Origin: Spirosoma endbachense
GTDB taxonomy: Bacteria; Bacteroidota; Bacteroidia; Cytophagales; Spirosomataceae
Length of the DNA stretch: 64,000 bases
Assembly (NCBI RefSeq): GCF_010233585.1
Contig: NZ_CP045997.1
Location: forward strand, 8,578,682-8,642,681
Reading direction: 5' to 3'
Shown here: positions 35,609 through 44,534 of the stretch, piece by piece
Numbering within the stretch: the stretch's first letter is position 1
Layout of the letters: every line of letters begins with the position of its first letter
Translations under genes and position numbers: made by a program
The notes under the pieces: generated by a model
Told to the model about the DNA's origin: nothing
Database searches by the model: none
Seen by the model: only the letters and a program-made list of their open reading frames with translations

Positions 35609-38599
35609 ATGGAAAGAACTCTAAAAGTTTTCGTTTTTCTGCTGCTTCTGAGCCAGAGCTATGCTTTTGCCCAGAATACCAGAGTGACTGGCAAAGTCAC
35701 CGGCCCCGACAATCAGGGGCTACCGGGTGTAAACGTGCAGGTTAGTGGTACATCACTTGGTACCGCCACCGATGCCTCGGGCAACTTTTCGCTGAATGCA
35801 GCGGGGAATGCCTCCCTGGTCTTTTCAAACATTGGCTATGTGAGTCAAACTATTCCGGTAAACGGTCGCACTGCCATTAATGTCCAGTTGGCCGAAGATT
35901 TGAAAACGCTCAACGAAGTGGTTGTCGTTGGCTATGGTACACAGCGCAAAACCGATGTAACGGGCGCTCTGACGGCCATTTCAACCAAAGAATTTGCCCA
36001 GCAACCCGTTAATCGTCTGGATCAGGTATTGCAGGGGCGGGCTGCGGGTGTGCAGGTCAGCCAGACCAATGGGGCACCGGGTGGCGATGCCCGAATCAGA
36101 ATCAGAGGAGCCAACTCGGTACTGGGGAATAACAACCCGCTGTATGTCGTGGATGGGTTCGTTGGTGCCGATTTTAACTTCGTCAACCCCAGTGACATTG
36201 AGACCATCCAGATTTTGAAAGATGCCGCTTCGACGTCCATTTACGGTAGTCGCGGGGCGAATGGCGTCGTGATCATTACGACCAAAAAAGGATCTAAAGG
36301 ACTTAAAGTCAACTACGAAGGTCAGTTCAGTACGTCGGAGGTCATCAAAAAATACGACGTATTACCCGCTGGCGAATTTGCCGAAATCGTTAATGCCCGT
36401 GCCACGGCTACGGGTTCCAATCTGCCATTCACAAGCGATCAGATCGCACAGTTTAAACAAAATGGCGGTACTGACTGGCAGAGCCTGGTATTCCGGAACG
36501 GTGGTGGCCAGCAACACCAGATTACACTGTCGGGTGGTAGCGACAAAACGACCTTTCTGGTATCGGGAAACTATTTGAATCAAAATGGTATCGTCAATAA
36601 CAGTGGGTTTAAGCGGTATAACCTGCGGACCAACATAAATACGCAGATCAACGATAAGCTTTCGTTTCGCTTGAATTTGTGGGGTACGCGGTCGCAAAAT
36701 CACAACACGCTCGACGGTGGTGCCATCGTTCAGGCACTGGCCTGGGCTCCGACAACACCCGCCTACGGTGCCGATGGTCAGCCGACGTTTACGGACCCAA
36801 TTGGTTCTGTTTATCGTAACCCGCTGGATTACCTGTACGATCAATCGGTCGATGCGAACCGGAGCGGTATCAACATCAATGGTGGGTTAAACTATAAACT
36901 TCCCATCAAAGGGCTGACGATCGATTTGCAGTATGCCGTCAATTACCTGAATGCGCAAAACCTGAATTTAAACGGTAAGCGACTCTCCAACAACGTACCG
37001 ACGGCAAGCCGGTATTCGGCCGAGCAAGTGACGCTGCAAAACACGAATAATTTGAATTACGATGTCAAAATAGGCAATCACTCGATTAATGCCGTTGCCG
37101 TTCTGGAGACCCAGCAATTCACAAACAGAGACTTTACCGCCAGTGCTTCAGGGCTTCGGTTTCCGCAATTGGGCTATGATAACATCGGCGGCAATACAGC
37201 CGCTACCGTGGCTTCAAGTTATCAGAAATGGACGCTGATGTCATTGTTGGGACGTGTAAACTACGGTTACAAAGACAAATACCTGGTATCAGCGGCCGTC
37301 CGTCGGGATGGATCGTCCAAGTTTGGCCCTAATAACAAGTACAGTGTTTTCCCATCTGTAGCCTTGGGATGGCGGTTATCGGAAGAGGAGTTTATCAAAA
37401 AACTTAATGTATTCAATAACCTGAAACTACGGGGAAGCTGGGGTATGACGGGTAGCCAGGCCATTAACCCCTACGCTACTATTTCAACGTATGGTACAGC
37501 CGTTTCAGCATTTAACAATTCAGCGGCTACGGCCGGAGTGCTGCTGGGCAATCCCGGTAACCCGGATCTCAAATGGGAAACAACCAAGCAGGTCGACGTA
37601 GGTCTGGAAATGGAATTCCTGAATGGTCGACTACGTGTTGAAGCCGATTACTTCAAGAAGAACACAACCGATCTGCTCCTGAACGTAGCGATTCCAAGCT
37701 ATGCCGGTGGCGGTACGCAAGCCCGGAACGTAGGTGAAGTTGAAAACCAGGGATTTGAATTTTCTATCGGTGGCACGCCACTGGCAGCTGGTAGCTTCCG
37801 TTGGGAGACGAATCTGAATTTTTCTACTTTAAAAAATCAGGTGATCAGTTTAGGTGGTCTGCCCCGACTAGGTCAGGGTACGGGCGTCGGCGCGGGTATG
37901 TCGACGACCAATGAGTTTATGCTGATACCGGGTGAGCCGCTGGGTTCCTATTGGGGCTTGAATTATCTGGGAACCTGGAAACCAAACGAAGCCGATGCAG
38001 CCGCCAAGCAGGGGCGCGTACCGGGTGATCCGCATTACCAGGATCTCAACGGCGACAACGCAATCACAACGGATGACTTTCAGATCATAGGCCGGGCTTT
38101 CCCGAAAGCAACGGGGGGCTGGAACAACACGTTTACGTACAAAGGACTGACGTTGAACGTATTCTTCAACGGCGTATTTGGTGTCGATAAGCTTAACTAC
38201 ACCCGGGCGGCTGCCCTGTCGGGTTCGGGCGATGCACGGCAATTCATTCTGTCGGAAATCCGGGATTACTACCGGCCAGGCAATGAAACGTCGAACGTAC
38301 CAGCGTTTACGAAAACGTATCAGCCCTTCACGCAGTCGAGCCGCTTCCTGGAAGATGGTAGCTTTGTTCGCCTGAAAAACGTAAGTCTGTCGTACAACTT
38401 ACCAACGGGTTTCCTTAAAAACAAAGCAAACATCCGGGTATTTGCCAGCGCCACAAACCTGTTTACGATCACGAAATACAAAGGTCCAGATCCAGAATCG
38501 GCGCGTGTTGGTTCGAGCACCGATACCGCCATCGGTATTGACTATGGTTCTTATCCAAACGCCAAACAGTATACACTCGGAATCAACCTGGGCTTCTAA
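35609..38599 (+). CDS. SusC-like TonB-dependent outer membrane transporter (pair 2)
   Basis: A 996-residue receptor with signal peptide (1-21, ending AFAQ), carboxypeptidase-like regulatory domain (about 24-100, similar to pair 1), the TonB-box region LNEVVVVGYGTQRKTDVTGA, plug domain (RIRGANSVLGNNNPLYVVDGF, SIYGSRGANGVVIITTKKG) and barrel ending in YTLGINLGF. It is shorter than SusC 1 by 52 residues and clearly a different subfamily outside the N-terminal domain. A SusD gene begins 15 bases after the stop, so the two form an operon. Confidence 0.95.
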   Translation: MERTLKVFVFLLLLSQSYAFAQNTRVTGKVTGPDNQGLPGVNVQVSGTSLGTATDASGNFSLNAAGNASLVFSNIGYVSQTIPVNGRTAINVQLAEDLKTLNEVVVVGYGTQRKTDVTGALTAISTKEFAQQPVNRLDQVLQGRAAGVQVSQTNGAPGGDARIRIRGANSVLGNNNPLYVVDGFVGADFNFVNPSDIETIQILKDAASTSIYGSRGANGVVIITTKKGSKGLKVNYEGQFSTSEVIKKYDVLPAGEFAEIVNARATATGSNLPFTSDQIAQFKQNGGTDWQSLVFRNGGGQQHQITLSGGSDKTTFLVSGNYLNQNGIVNNSGFKRYNLRTNINTQINDKLSFRLNLWGTRSQNHNTLDGGAIVQALAWAPTTPAYGADGQPTFTDPIGSVYRNPLDYLYDQSVDANRSGININGGLNYKLPIKGLTIDLQYAVNYLNAQNLNLNGKRLSNNVPTASRYSAEQVTLQNTNNLNYDVKIGNHSINAVAVLETQQFTNRDFTASASGLRFPQLGYDNIGGNTAATVASSYQKWTLMSLLGRVNYGYKDKYLVSAAVRRDGSSKFGPNNKYSVFPSVALGWRLSEEEFIKKLNVFNNLKLRGSWGMTGSQAINPYATISTYGTAVSAFNNSAATAGVLLGNPGNPDLKWETTKQVDVGLEMEFLNGRLRVEADYFKKNTTDLLLNVAIPSYAGGGTQARNVGEVENQGFEFSIGGTPLAAGSFRWETNLNFSTLKNQVISLGGLPRLGQGTGVGAGMSTTNEFMLIPGEPLGSYWGLNYLGTWKPNEADAAAKQGRVPGDPHYQDLNGDNAITTDDFQIIGRAFPKATGGWNNTFTYKGLTLNVFFNGVFGVDKLNYTRAAALSGSGDARQFILSEIRDYYRPGNETSNVPAFTKTYQPFTQSSRFLEDGSFVRLKNVSLSYNLPTGFLKNKANIRVFASATNLFTITKYKGPDPESARVGSSTDTAIGIDYGSYPNAKQYTLGINLGF

Positions 38600-38614
38600 A
38601 CTCTTTGATGAATC

Positions 38615-40087
38615 ATGAAAAAATTATTAATAATAGGAATGGCGGCCATGCTCACGGCAGGCTGTAAGGGTTACCTCGAAGAAGATACAACGGGGCTATT
38701 ATACGGCGGGAACGTTCTTTCGACCCAGGACGGACTGGAATCGGCGCTGACCGGAGCCTATCGGGGCCTGGGGAATCAATGGACATACGGGTTCCTTCAC
38801 CCATCGGCCAATGCGGCTACCATTGGCAGCGACGACGTAACGACGCACCCAGCCAGTAACAAAGCTGACTGGCGTGAATTCGACCAGTTTAACGTATCAA
38901 CCACAAACCAGCGCTCCGGGGCCGTATACACTGGCTGTTACAAAGCCATTCAGGGGTCCAACAACGTAATCAATAACTACGCAAAAACGGTCGGCACTAA
39001 AGCAACAATTGACATTATTGCGGGCGAAGCCTTTTTCATTCGTGGGTTTTCCTACTACTGGTTAACCCGCTTTTATGGCAACATTCCGCTGGTTCTGGCG
39101 GGTGAATATTCGGCTGATCTGCTCACCATCAAAAAATCGACGCCAGCCGAGGTGTACGCCTTAATCGTTGAGGATTTGAAGAAAGCCGAAGCCATGCTGC
39201 CCGATACTCGTCGCGATCCAGGTCGGCCCAATGCTGGAGCTGCCAAGGCGTTTCTGGCCGATGTGTATCTGACCATGGCGGGCTGGCCACTCAAACAAGC
39301 TGATAAATACGATCTGGCTGCGGCTAAAGCCAAAGAGGTGATCGACAATCGGACTAAATACGGGTTTCAGTTGATGCCGACGTTCGCGGCTGTTTTCGAC
39401 AATGATCCGGCGGTGGCCATTATTCCGGAATCAGTGTTTCAGATCAATGGATTTACGGGTGGCAGCGGTACCGCCAATGCTACATATGGCAACACCACAA
39501 TGCCAGGAGAAGAAGGTGGCTGGGACGATATGTTTGCCGAGCTTAATTTCTTCAAGAACTTCCCGGCAGGTCCACGCAAAGATGCCACGTTCCGTACCGC
39601 GTTCGGTTTGGGTGCCACCACAATTCCCTGGGAGCAAAGCCTGACGAAACATCCGTACTACAAAAAGTGGTATATCAAAGGCAATGTCGTTACCTCAAGT
39701 ATCTCGCTGCCATCCGTCATGATGCGCTACCCTCATGTGTTGACCATCTATGCTGAAGCCAAAGCGCGTGGTACGGGTGGACCTGACCAGGCGGCCTATG
39801 ATGTACTGAATCAGGTTCGTCTGCGGGGTTTACCAGCAGGAGCCAAAGCACTCTCCCCCGGCGATGGGCTTACTGCCGCTCAATTTGCCGATGCGGTAGT
39901 ACAGGAACGTGCCTGGGAATTTGCCTGCGAGCGTACCCGTTGGTTTGACCTGATCCGGCTAGAAAAAGTGGAGGAAGCCAATGCTGCCAAAAGCCCCGAC
40001 GATTTGCAACCGATCAAGCCAATCACCAAGGCAAATTACTGGTTCACGCTGCCTTATACAGATACATCGATCAATCCGAACCTTTAA
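38615..40087 (+). CDS. SusD/RagB-like outer membrane lipoprotein (pair 2)
   Basis: A 490-residue surface lipoprotein; the lipobox is AMLTAGC with Cys17 as the lipid site. SusD landmarks include the TPR-like AGEAFFIRGFSYYWLTRFYGNIPLVL, AAKAFLADVYLTMAGWPL, and the C-terminal VVQERAWEFACERTRWFDLIRLEK. It pairs with the SusC just upstream. Its last codons are copied into the tandem repeat that follows, so CCGAACCTTTAATAG occurs twice; the first TAA is the real stop. Confidence 0.94.
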   Translation: MKKLLIIGMAAMLTAGCKGYLEEDTTGLLYGGNVLSTQDGLESALTGAYRGLGNQWTYGFLHPSANAATIGSDDVTTHPASNKADWREFDQFNVSTTNQRSGAVYTGCYKAIQGSNNVINNYAKTVGTKATIDIIAGEAFFIRGFSYYWLTRFYGNIPLVLAGEYSADLLTIKKSTPAEVYALIVEDLKKAEAMLPDTRRDPGRPNAGAAKAFLADVYLTMAGWPLKQADKYDLAAAKAKEVIDNRTKYGFQLMPTFAAVFDNDPAVAIIPESVFQINGFTGGSGTANATYGNTTMPGEEGGWDDMFAELNFFKNFPAGPRKDATFRTAFGLGATTIPWEQSLTKHPYYKKWYIKGNVVTSSISLPSVMMRYPHVLTIYAEAKARGTGGPDQAAYDVLNQVRLRGLPAGAKALSPGDGLTAAQFADAVVQERAWEFACERTRWFDLIRLEKVEEANAAKSPDDLQPIKPITKANYWFTLPYTDTSINPNL

Positions 40088-40201
40088 TAGTCTGTAAATT
40101 AGACCTATAAGGTTTTAAAAACCTTATAGGTCTTCAAATCCGAACCTTTAATAGTCTGTAAACTAGACCTATAAGATTCTAAAAAACCTTATAGGTCTTC
40201 A
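40073..40201 (+). repeat. Tandem 64/65-bp duplication of a gene end plus terminator hairpin
   Basis: Unit 1 (40073-40136) and unit 2 (40137-40201) are direct repeats with few differences. Each contains the susD 3' end (CCGAACCTTTAATAG) and a hairpin in which AGACCTATAAGG pairs with CCTTATAGGTCT around an A/T-rich loop. In unit 2 one arm has drifted (ATAAGATTCT). The pair acts as a double terminator. Confidence 0.85.
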
Positions 40202-40215
40202 AAACGCGTACGACG

Positions 40216-41190
40216 TTGAAAAAGGTAGCTATCGCTTCGCTTGTATTTTTCAGTTTGTGTGGTAGCACTCTACCACTGGCAGAATGGCCACAGGCTGAGC
40301 TGTCGAATGGCGTCATTCAAACGACTCTGTACCTACCCGATAAACAACAGGGCTATTATCAGGGCACTCGATTCGATTGGTCAGGGGCCTTCAAAACGCT
40401 CACCTACAAAGGCCATAGTTTCGTTGATCAGTGGTTTGAAACCTACGACCCCAAACTGCATGATGCCATAAACGGGCCCGTTGAGGAATTTACTCCCCTG
40501 AATTACGCCGAAGCCAAACCCGGCGAAACGTTTGTAAAAATAGGCGTGGGACTGCTCCGAAAAGCCGACGAGAAACCCTATGCCTTTGCCAGGTATTATG
40601 ACATAGCCGATTATGGGAACTGGAAGGTCAATAAGCAGAAAGATCGGGTTGAGTTTACACATGAACTGACGGATCCGACAGGCTACGGTTATGTCTACCG
40701 AAAAACGGTCAGGCTCGTTCAGGGAAAGCCGGAACTGGTGCTGGAGCATAGTCTCAGAAACACGGGTAAAAACCCGATAAAGACGAGCGTATATGACCAC
40801 AACTTTTTTGTGATGGATAAGCAACCTACAGGTCCCGAAATCCAGGTTCAGTTTCCATTTGATGTAAAAGCGGAGGGAAAGGGATTCGGGAGCGTTATTC
40901 TGGCCCAGGGTAAACAACTGAATTATGCCCGCGATCTGGAGAAAAAGGAACAAGTCTACAGTGCTGGTTTGCAAGGCTTTGCTTCTACTTCCAGTGCGTA
41001 TGATATTCGGATCGAGAACTTGAAAACAGGAGCAGGTGTGCACATTACCAGCGATCAGCCAATGGAAAAACTAGTCTATTGGGCCTGCGCCACCACTTCC
41101 TGCCCAGAGCCATATATCCGGCTCGAAGCGGCTCCCGGTCAGGAAATAAAGTGGAAAATTGCGTACGAATTCTACGAAAAAACGAAATAG
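40216..41190 (+). CDS. Secreted galactose-mutarotase-like protein
   Basis: A 324-residue protein read from a TTG codon; no ATG or GTG precedes it, and the TTG reading gives a proper signal peptide (KKVAIASLVFFSLCGSTLPLA), so the TTG start is accepted. The body looks like the beta-sandwich of the galactose mutarotase superfamily: NGVIQTTLYLPD, YYQGTRFDWSGAF, VYRKTVRLVQGKPELVLEHSLRNTGKNPIKTSVYDHNFFVMD and the C-terminal YIRLEAAPGQEIKWKIAYEF. Catalytic residues were not confirmed. Placed before the PQQ dehydrogenase, it could supply the right sugar anomer for oxidation, which is inference. Confidence 0.68.
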   Translation: MKKVAIASLVFFSLCGSTLPLAEWPQAELSNGVIQTTLYLPDKQQGYYQGTRFDWSGAFKTLTYKGHSFVDQWFETYDPKLHDAINGPVEEFTPLNYAEAKPGETFVKIGVGLLRKADEKPYAFARYYDIADYGNWKVNKQKDRVEFTHELTDPTGYGYVYRKTVRLVQGKPELVLEHSLRNTGKNPIKTSVYDHNFFVMDKQPTGPEIQVQFPFDVKAEGKGFGSVILAQGKQLNYARDLEKKEQVYSAGLQGFASTSSAYDIRIENLKTGAGVHITSDQPMEKLVYWACATTSCPEPYIRLEAAPGQEIKWKIAYEFYEKTK

Positions 41191-41191
41191 G

Positions 41192-41244
41192 TTTTTAGTC
41201 TACTGCAGACTGCCCACTGTAAACTGCCTGCAGTAGACTAAAAA
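41192..41244. terminator. Terminator hairpin, 17-bp perfect stem
   Basis: TTTTTAGTCTACTGCAG (41192-41208) pairs with 41228-41244 around a 19-nt loop. It directly follows the mutarotase-like gene and separates it from the PQQ dehydrogenase operon. Confidence 0.8.
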
Positions 41245-41274
41245 TAACTACTCTTTAACCGACTCAACCAACCA

Positions 41275-43503
41275 ATGAATTTAGTGCTTAAGTCCTTCTT
41301 CGGAATGCTGATTCTGGGAGGTACGTTACCCTTGTGCTGGGAAAAACAGGCAGAGAGCCTACAGCCTTCAAGTGACGACTGGCCAACCTACGGCGGGAAT
41401 AATGCAGGCAACCGATATTCCCCGTTAACCCAGATCAATAAAGAAAATGTAAAAAATCTGCGACTGGCCTGGTCGTACGAAACCGGCGATAACACCAATG
41501 CCAGTCAGCGAGGCATGGATATCCAGTGTCAGCCGATTGTGGTGGATGGCGTATTGTATGGTACGTCTCCACGGCTAAAACTGTTTGCAGTTGATGCCGC
41601 AACGGGTAAGCAGCTCTGGCAATTTAATCCCTTTGCTGACCCCGACAAGAAGCCCCGGTTCCATCCGGTTCGTGGTGTTGTGTATTGGGCCGACGGATCG
41701 GATAAACGGATTTTATATTCCGTTGGTGCCTTTCTGTATGCCGTTAACGCAACAACCGGCAAGTTGATTGACAGCTTCGGCCAGAACGGCGCTGTCGATC
41801 TGCACGAAGGGCTTGGCGATAAGGAAACGCTGGGCTATGATGTGGCAAATTTTTCCATCCGATCCACAACACCTGGCGTCATTTACAAAGACTTACTCAT
41901 AACAGGATCGGCTGTTTCGGAAGGGGGCGACGCTCCTCCGGGCTACATTCGTGCGTTCAATGTACGTACGGGCAAACTGGCCTGGGTGTTCCGAACAATT
42001 CCCTTACCCGGCGAATATGGCTACGAAACATGGGGGAAAGATTCATACAAAAAGCTAGGTGGCGCTAACTGCTGGGCCGGTATGGTCATCGACGAAAAAC
42101 GAGGTGTTGTGTATGCGGGGACTGGTTCGCCATCGGTCGATTTTTACGGAGGAGCACGGCCGGGTCAAAACCTGTTTGCCAACTGCGTCATTGCCATCAA
42201 TGCCCAAACAGGAAAACGCATCTGGCATTATCAGACCGTACATCATGATTTGTGGGATCGGGACCTCCCCTGCCCGCCCAACCTCATCACGGTTAAGCAT
42301 AACGGTAAACTAATCGACGCCGTAGCGCAGGCCACTAAAGACGGGTACGTTTTTGTGTTCGATCGGGATACCGGAAAACCCCTTTTCCCAGTCAATGAAG
42401 TACCCGTTCCAACCTCACCCGCACTGCCGGGAGAACAGCCTTGGCCTACGCAACCCATCCCGACAAAACCGGCTCCGTTTGTGCGGCAGGAATTAACCGA
42501 GGATGAGATCACGGTCCGCACGCCCGAAGCGCACGCCTTTGTGCTGGATCGATTTAAAAACAGTCGGCATGGAAGCAAATATATGCCGCCTAGCGAAGAA
42601 GGATCGTTGTTTTTTGGCTTTGGTGGAGGAGCCGAATGGGGAGGCAATGCTGCCGATCCGGATGGCATTTTGTATCAGAATGCCAACACAATGCTCTGGT
42701 GGCTGAAAATGCGTGACCTCCGTGCACAGGCAAACGGAGCTGCTCTTACGCGGGGAGGCACATTATTTGCGGCCAACTGTGCGGTTTGTCATGCAACAAG
42801 CGGCAAAACCACCGATGCGAGTAAAACGGCTCAGGCTTATCCAGATCTCACCGATGTGGGTAAGCGGTTGTCTAAAGAGCAGATCATCAGCATTTTATCG
42901 ACTGGTCGCGGGCGCATGCCCTCATTCGGTCACCTGGCCAAAGATGATCGCGATGCGCTGGTCAATTATTTGCTAAAACTGGATGCGAAACCGGCTTCAG
43001 CAAGTGTGGCCACCAATGATCAGCATAGTTCAGTTGTAACGACACCTGTTCCCGAAGGAGCTGATTTCCCCTATATTCCGCCTTATTTGAATAACGGCAA
43101 CACACAGTTCCGGGATCAGGATAATTACCCCGCCATCAAACCACCCTGGGGAACGCTCAACGCCATCGATCTGAATACGGGAGAGTACCTCTGGCAGGTT
43201 CCGCTGGGCGAATTCCCTGAATTAAGCAAGAAAGGTGTTCCGCCCACGGGTACGGAAAATCACGGTGGCCCCATTGTAACGGCGGGTGGCCTGGTGTTCA
43301 TTGCTGCGACATACGACGAAAAGTTGCGCGCTTTCGACAAAAAGACCGGTAAAATCGTGTGGGAATATAAGTTACCAGCGGGCGGTTTTGCTACGCCAAT
43401 CACGTACATGGTCAATGGAAAACAGTACATCGCTATTGCCGCGGGTGGCACTCGATATGGGTTAAAACCAGGCGGGTCGTATGTCGCATTTGCGTTGCCG
43501 TAA
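41275..43503 (+). CDS. PQQ-dependent dehydrogenase with inserted cytochrome c domain
   Basis: A 742-residue periplasmic quinoprotein that oxidises a sugar or alcohol and passes electrons on through haem. Residues 1-20 form a signal peptide. Beta-propeller W-motifs are abundant (WPTYGGNNAGNRYSPLTQI, TGKQLWQF, TGKLAWVF, TGKRIWHYQTVHHDLWDRDLPCPP, and the C-terminal GGPIVTAGGLVFIAATYDEKLRAFD). HHDLWDRDLP and the C-terminal blade resemble membrane glucose dehydrogenase. A single CxxCH site (CAVCH, C502-H506) lies in an insertion at about 490-580, with methionine in GRGRMPSF as probable axial ligand. It heads an operon with dgoK, dgoA and an MFS porter. Confidence 0.9.
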   Translation: MNLVLKSFFGMLILGGTLPLCWEKQAESLQPSSDDWPTYGGNNAGNRYSPLTQINKENVKNLRLAWSYETGDNTNASQRGMDIQCQPIVVDGVLYGTSPRLKLFAVDAATGKQLWQFNPFADPDKKPRFHPVRGVVYWADGSDKRILYSVGAFLYAVNATTGKLIDSFGQNGAVDLHEGLGDKETLGYDVANFSIRSTTPGVIYKDLLITGSAVSEGGDAPPGYIRAFNVRTGKLAWVFRTIPLPGEYGYETWGKDSYKKLGGANCWAGMVIDEKRGVVYAGTGSPSVDFYGGARPGQNLFANCVIAINAQTGKRIWHYQTVHHDLWDRDLPCPPNLITVKHNGKLIDAVAQATKDGYVFVFDRDTGKPLFPVNEVPVPTSPALPGEQPWPTQPIPTKPAPFVRQELTEDEITVRTPEAHAFVLDRFKNSRHGSKYMPPSEEGSLFFGFGGGAEWGGNAADPDGILYQNANTMLWWLKMRDLRAQANGAALTRGGTLFAANCAVCHATSGKTTDASKTAQAYPDLTDVGKRLSKEQIISILSTGRGRMPSFGHLAKDDRDALVNYLLKLDAKPASASVATNDQHSSVVTTPVPEGADFPYIPPYLNNGNTQFRDQDNYPAIKPPWGTLNAIDLNTGEYLWQVPLGEFPELSKKGVPPTGTENHGGPIVTAGGLVFIAATYDEKLRAFDKKTGKIVWEYKLPAGGFATPITYMVNGKQYIAIAAGGTRYGLKPGGSYVAFALP

Positions 43504-43526
43504 ATAATACCAAAAACCTAGAATTT

Positions 43527-44534
43527 ATGAGAAACTATCTATTAGGTTGTGACTGGGGAACGTCTTCTTTCCGGCTACGGCTAATAAATGTACCTGAACT
43601 TCAAGTTATTGGCGAGATTACTTCGCAGGAAGGTGTTGCCAGTACATTTACTGCCTGGAAGACCCATATAGAAACGAATCGCGTATCACGAGAGCATTTT
43701 TTTCGACAGCAACTTAAACGACAGATTGATATTCTGGCTAGAAAAGTGGCCCTGAATCTGAACACGATTTCGGTTGTAATTTCAGGAATGGCGTCTTCAT
43801 CCATTGGTATGGATGAGGTGCCATATGCCACGTTGCCCTTTCCCGTCGATGGTAGTCTGGCCAGTATCAGGCGCATCGATGCGCAACCCGATTTTCCGCA
43901 CGACATTGTGCTGATTTCCGGTGTTCGAACTACCCATGATGTGATGCGGGGCGAAGAAACGCAGCTCATTGGCCTTCTGGCTTTACTGGACACGTTACAC
44001 CATACCGTCAACGATGCTATTCTTATCTTTCCCGGTACACACTCCAAACATATCTACATCCAGAATCAGCAGGTAATTGATTTTCAAACCTTTATGACAG
44101 GAGAAGTATTCAATCTCATGTCGCAGTATAGTATTTTAAAAGACTCAGTAGAAGCAATAGAGCTAATTACGTTCTCTGAAATTGAATTGGAGGGTTTCAA
44201 AGCAGGTATTAAAGCATCCAATTCTTCATCGACGTTAAATAGCTTATTTCGGGTACGAACGAATCAGCTATTTGAGCAATTAACAAAAAAACAAAATACC
44301 CTTTATTTAAGTGGATTGCTGATTGGGGCTGAACTAAAAGCGCTGATTGATCAGAAAAACTGGCAATTGATCCTATGCAGTGGCACAAATCTGTATGAGT
44401 TGTATAAACTTGCTATTGAAGAACTTCATCTATCCGAACGGACCATTACGATTTCTGCCGATCTGATCGACAAGGCCACCATTGCCGGACAAGTAAAAAT
44501 AGTTCAGAACCAGCTATTACCCTTAAACAAATGA
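43527..44534 (+). CDS. dgoK: 2-dehydro-3-deoxygalactonokinase
   Basis: A 335-residue cytoplasmic kinase of the DgoK family that phosphorylates 2-keto-3-deoxygalactonate at C6. Family signatures: GCDWGTSSFRLRL (ATP-binding N-terminus), SGMASSSIGMDEVPYATLPFP, DVMRGEETQLIG, FPGTHSKHI and DFQTFMTGEVFNLM. The gene begins 23 bp after the PQQ dehydrogenase and its stop overlaps the aldolase start by 4 bases (ATGA). Codon use is more A/T-rich than in the preceding gene. Confidence 0.93.
   Translation: MRNYLLGCDWGTSSFRLRLINVPELQVIGEITSQEGVASTFTAWKTHIETNRVSREHFFRQQLKRQIDILARKVALNLNTISVVISGMASSSIGMDEVPYATLPFPVDGSLASIRRIDAQPDFPHDIVLISGVRTTHDVMRGEETQLIGLLALLDTLHHTVNDAILIFPGTHSKHIYIQNQQVIDFQTFMTGEVFNLMSQYSILKDSVEAIELITFSEIELEGFKAGIKASNSSSTLNSLFRVRTNQLFEQLTKKQNTLYLSGLLIGAELKALIDQKNWQLILCSGTNLYELYKLAIEELHLSERTITISADLIDKATIAGQVKIVQNQLLPLNK

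Noticed and set aside
40073..40201. Short repeats that could look like a CRISPR array
   Set aside because: Only two units, no unique spacers and no cas genes; explained as a tandem duplication of a terminator.
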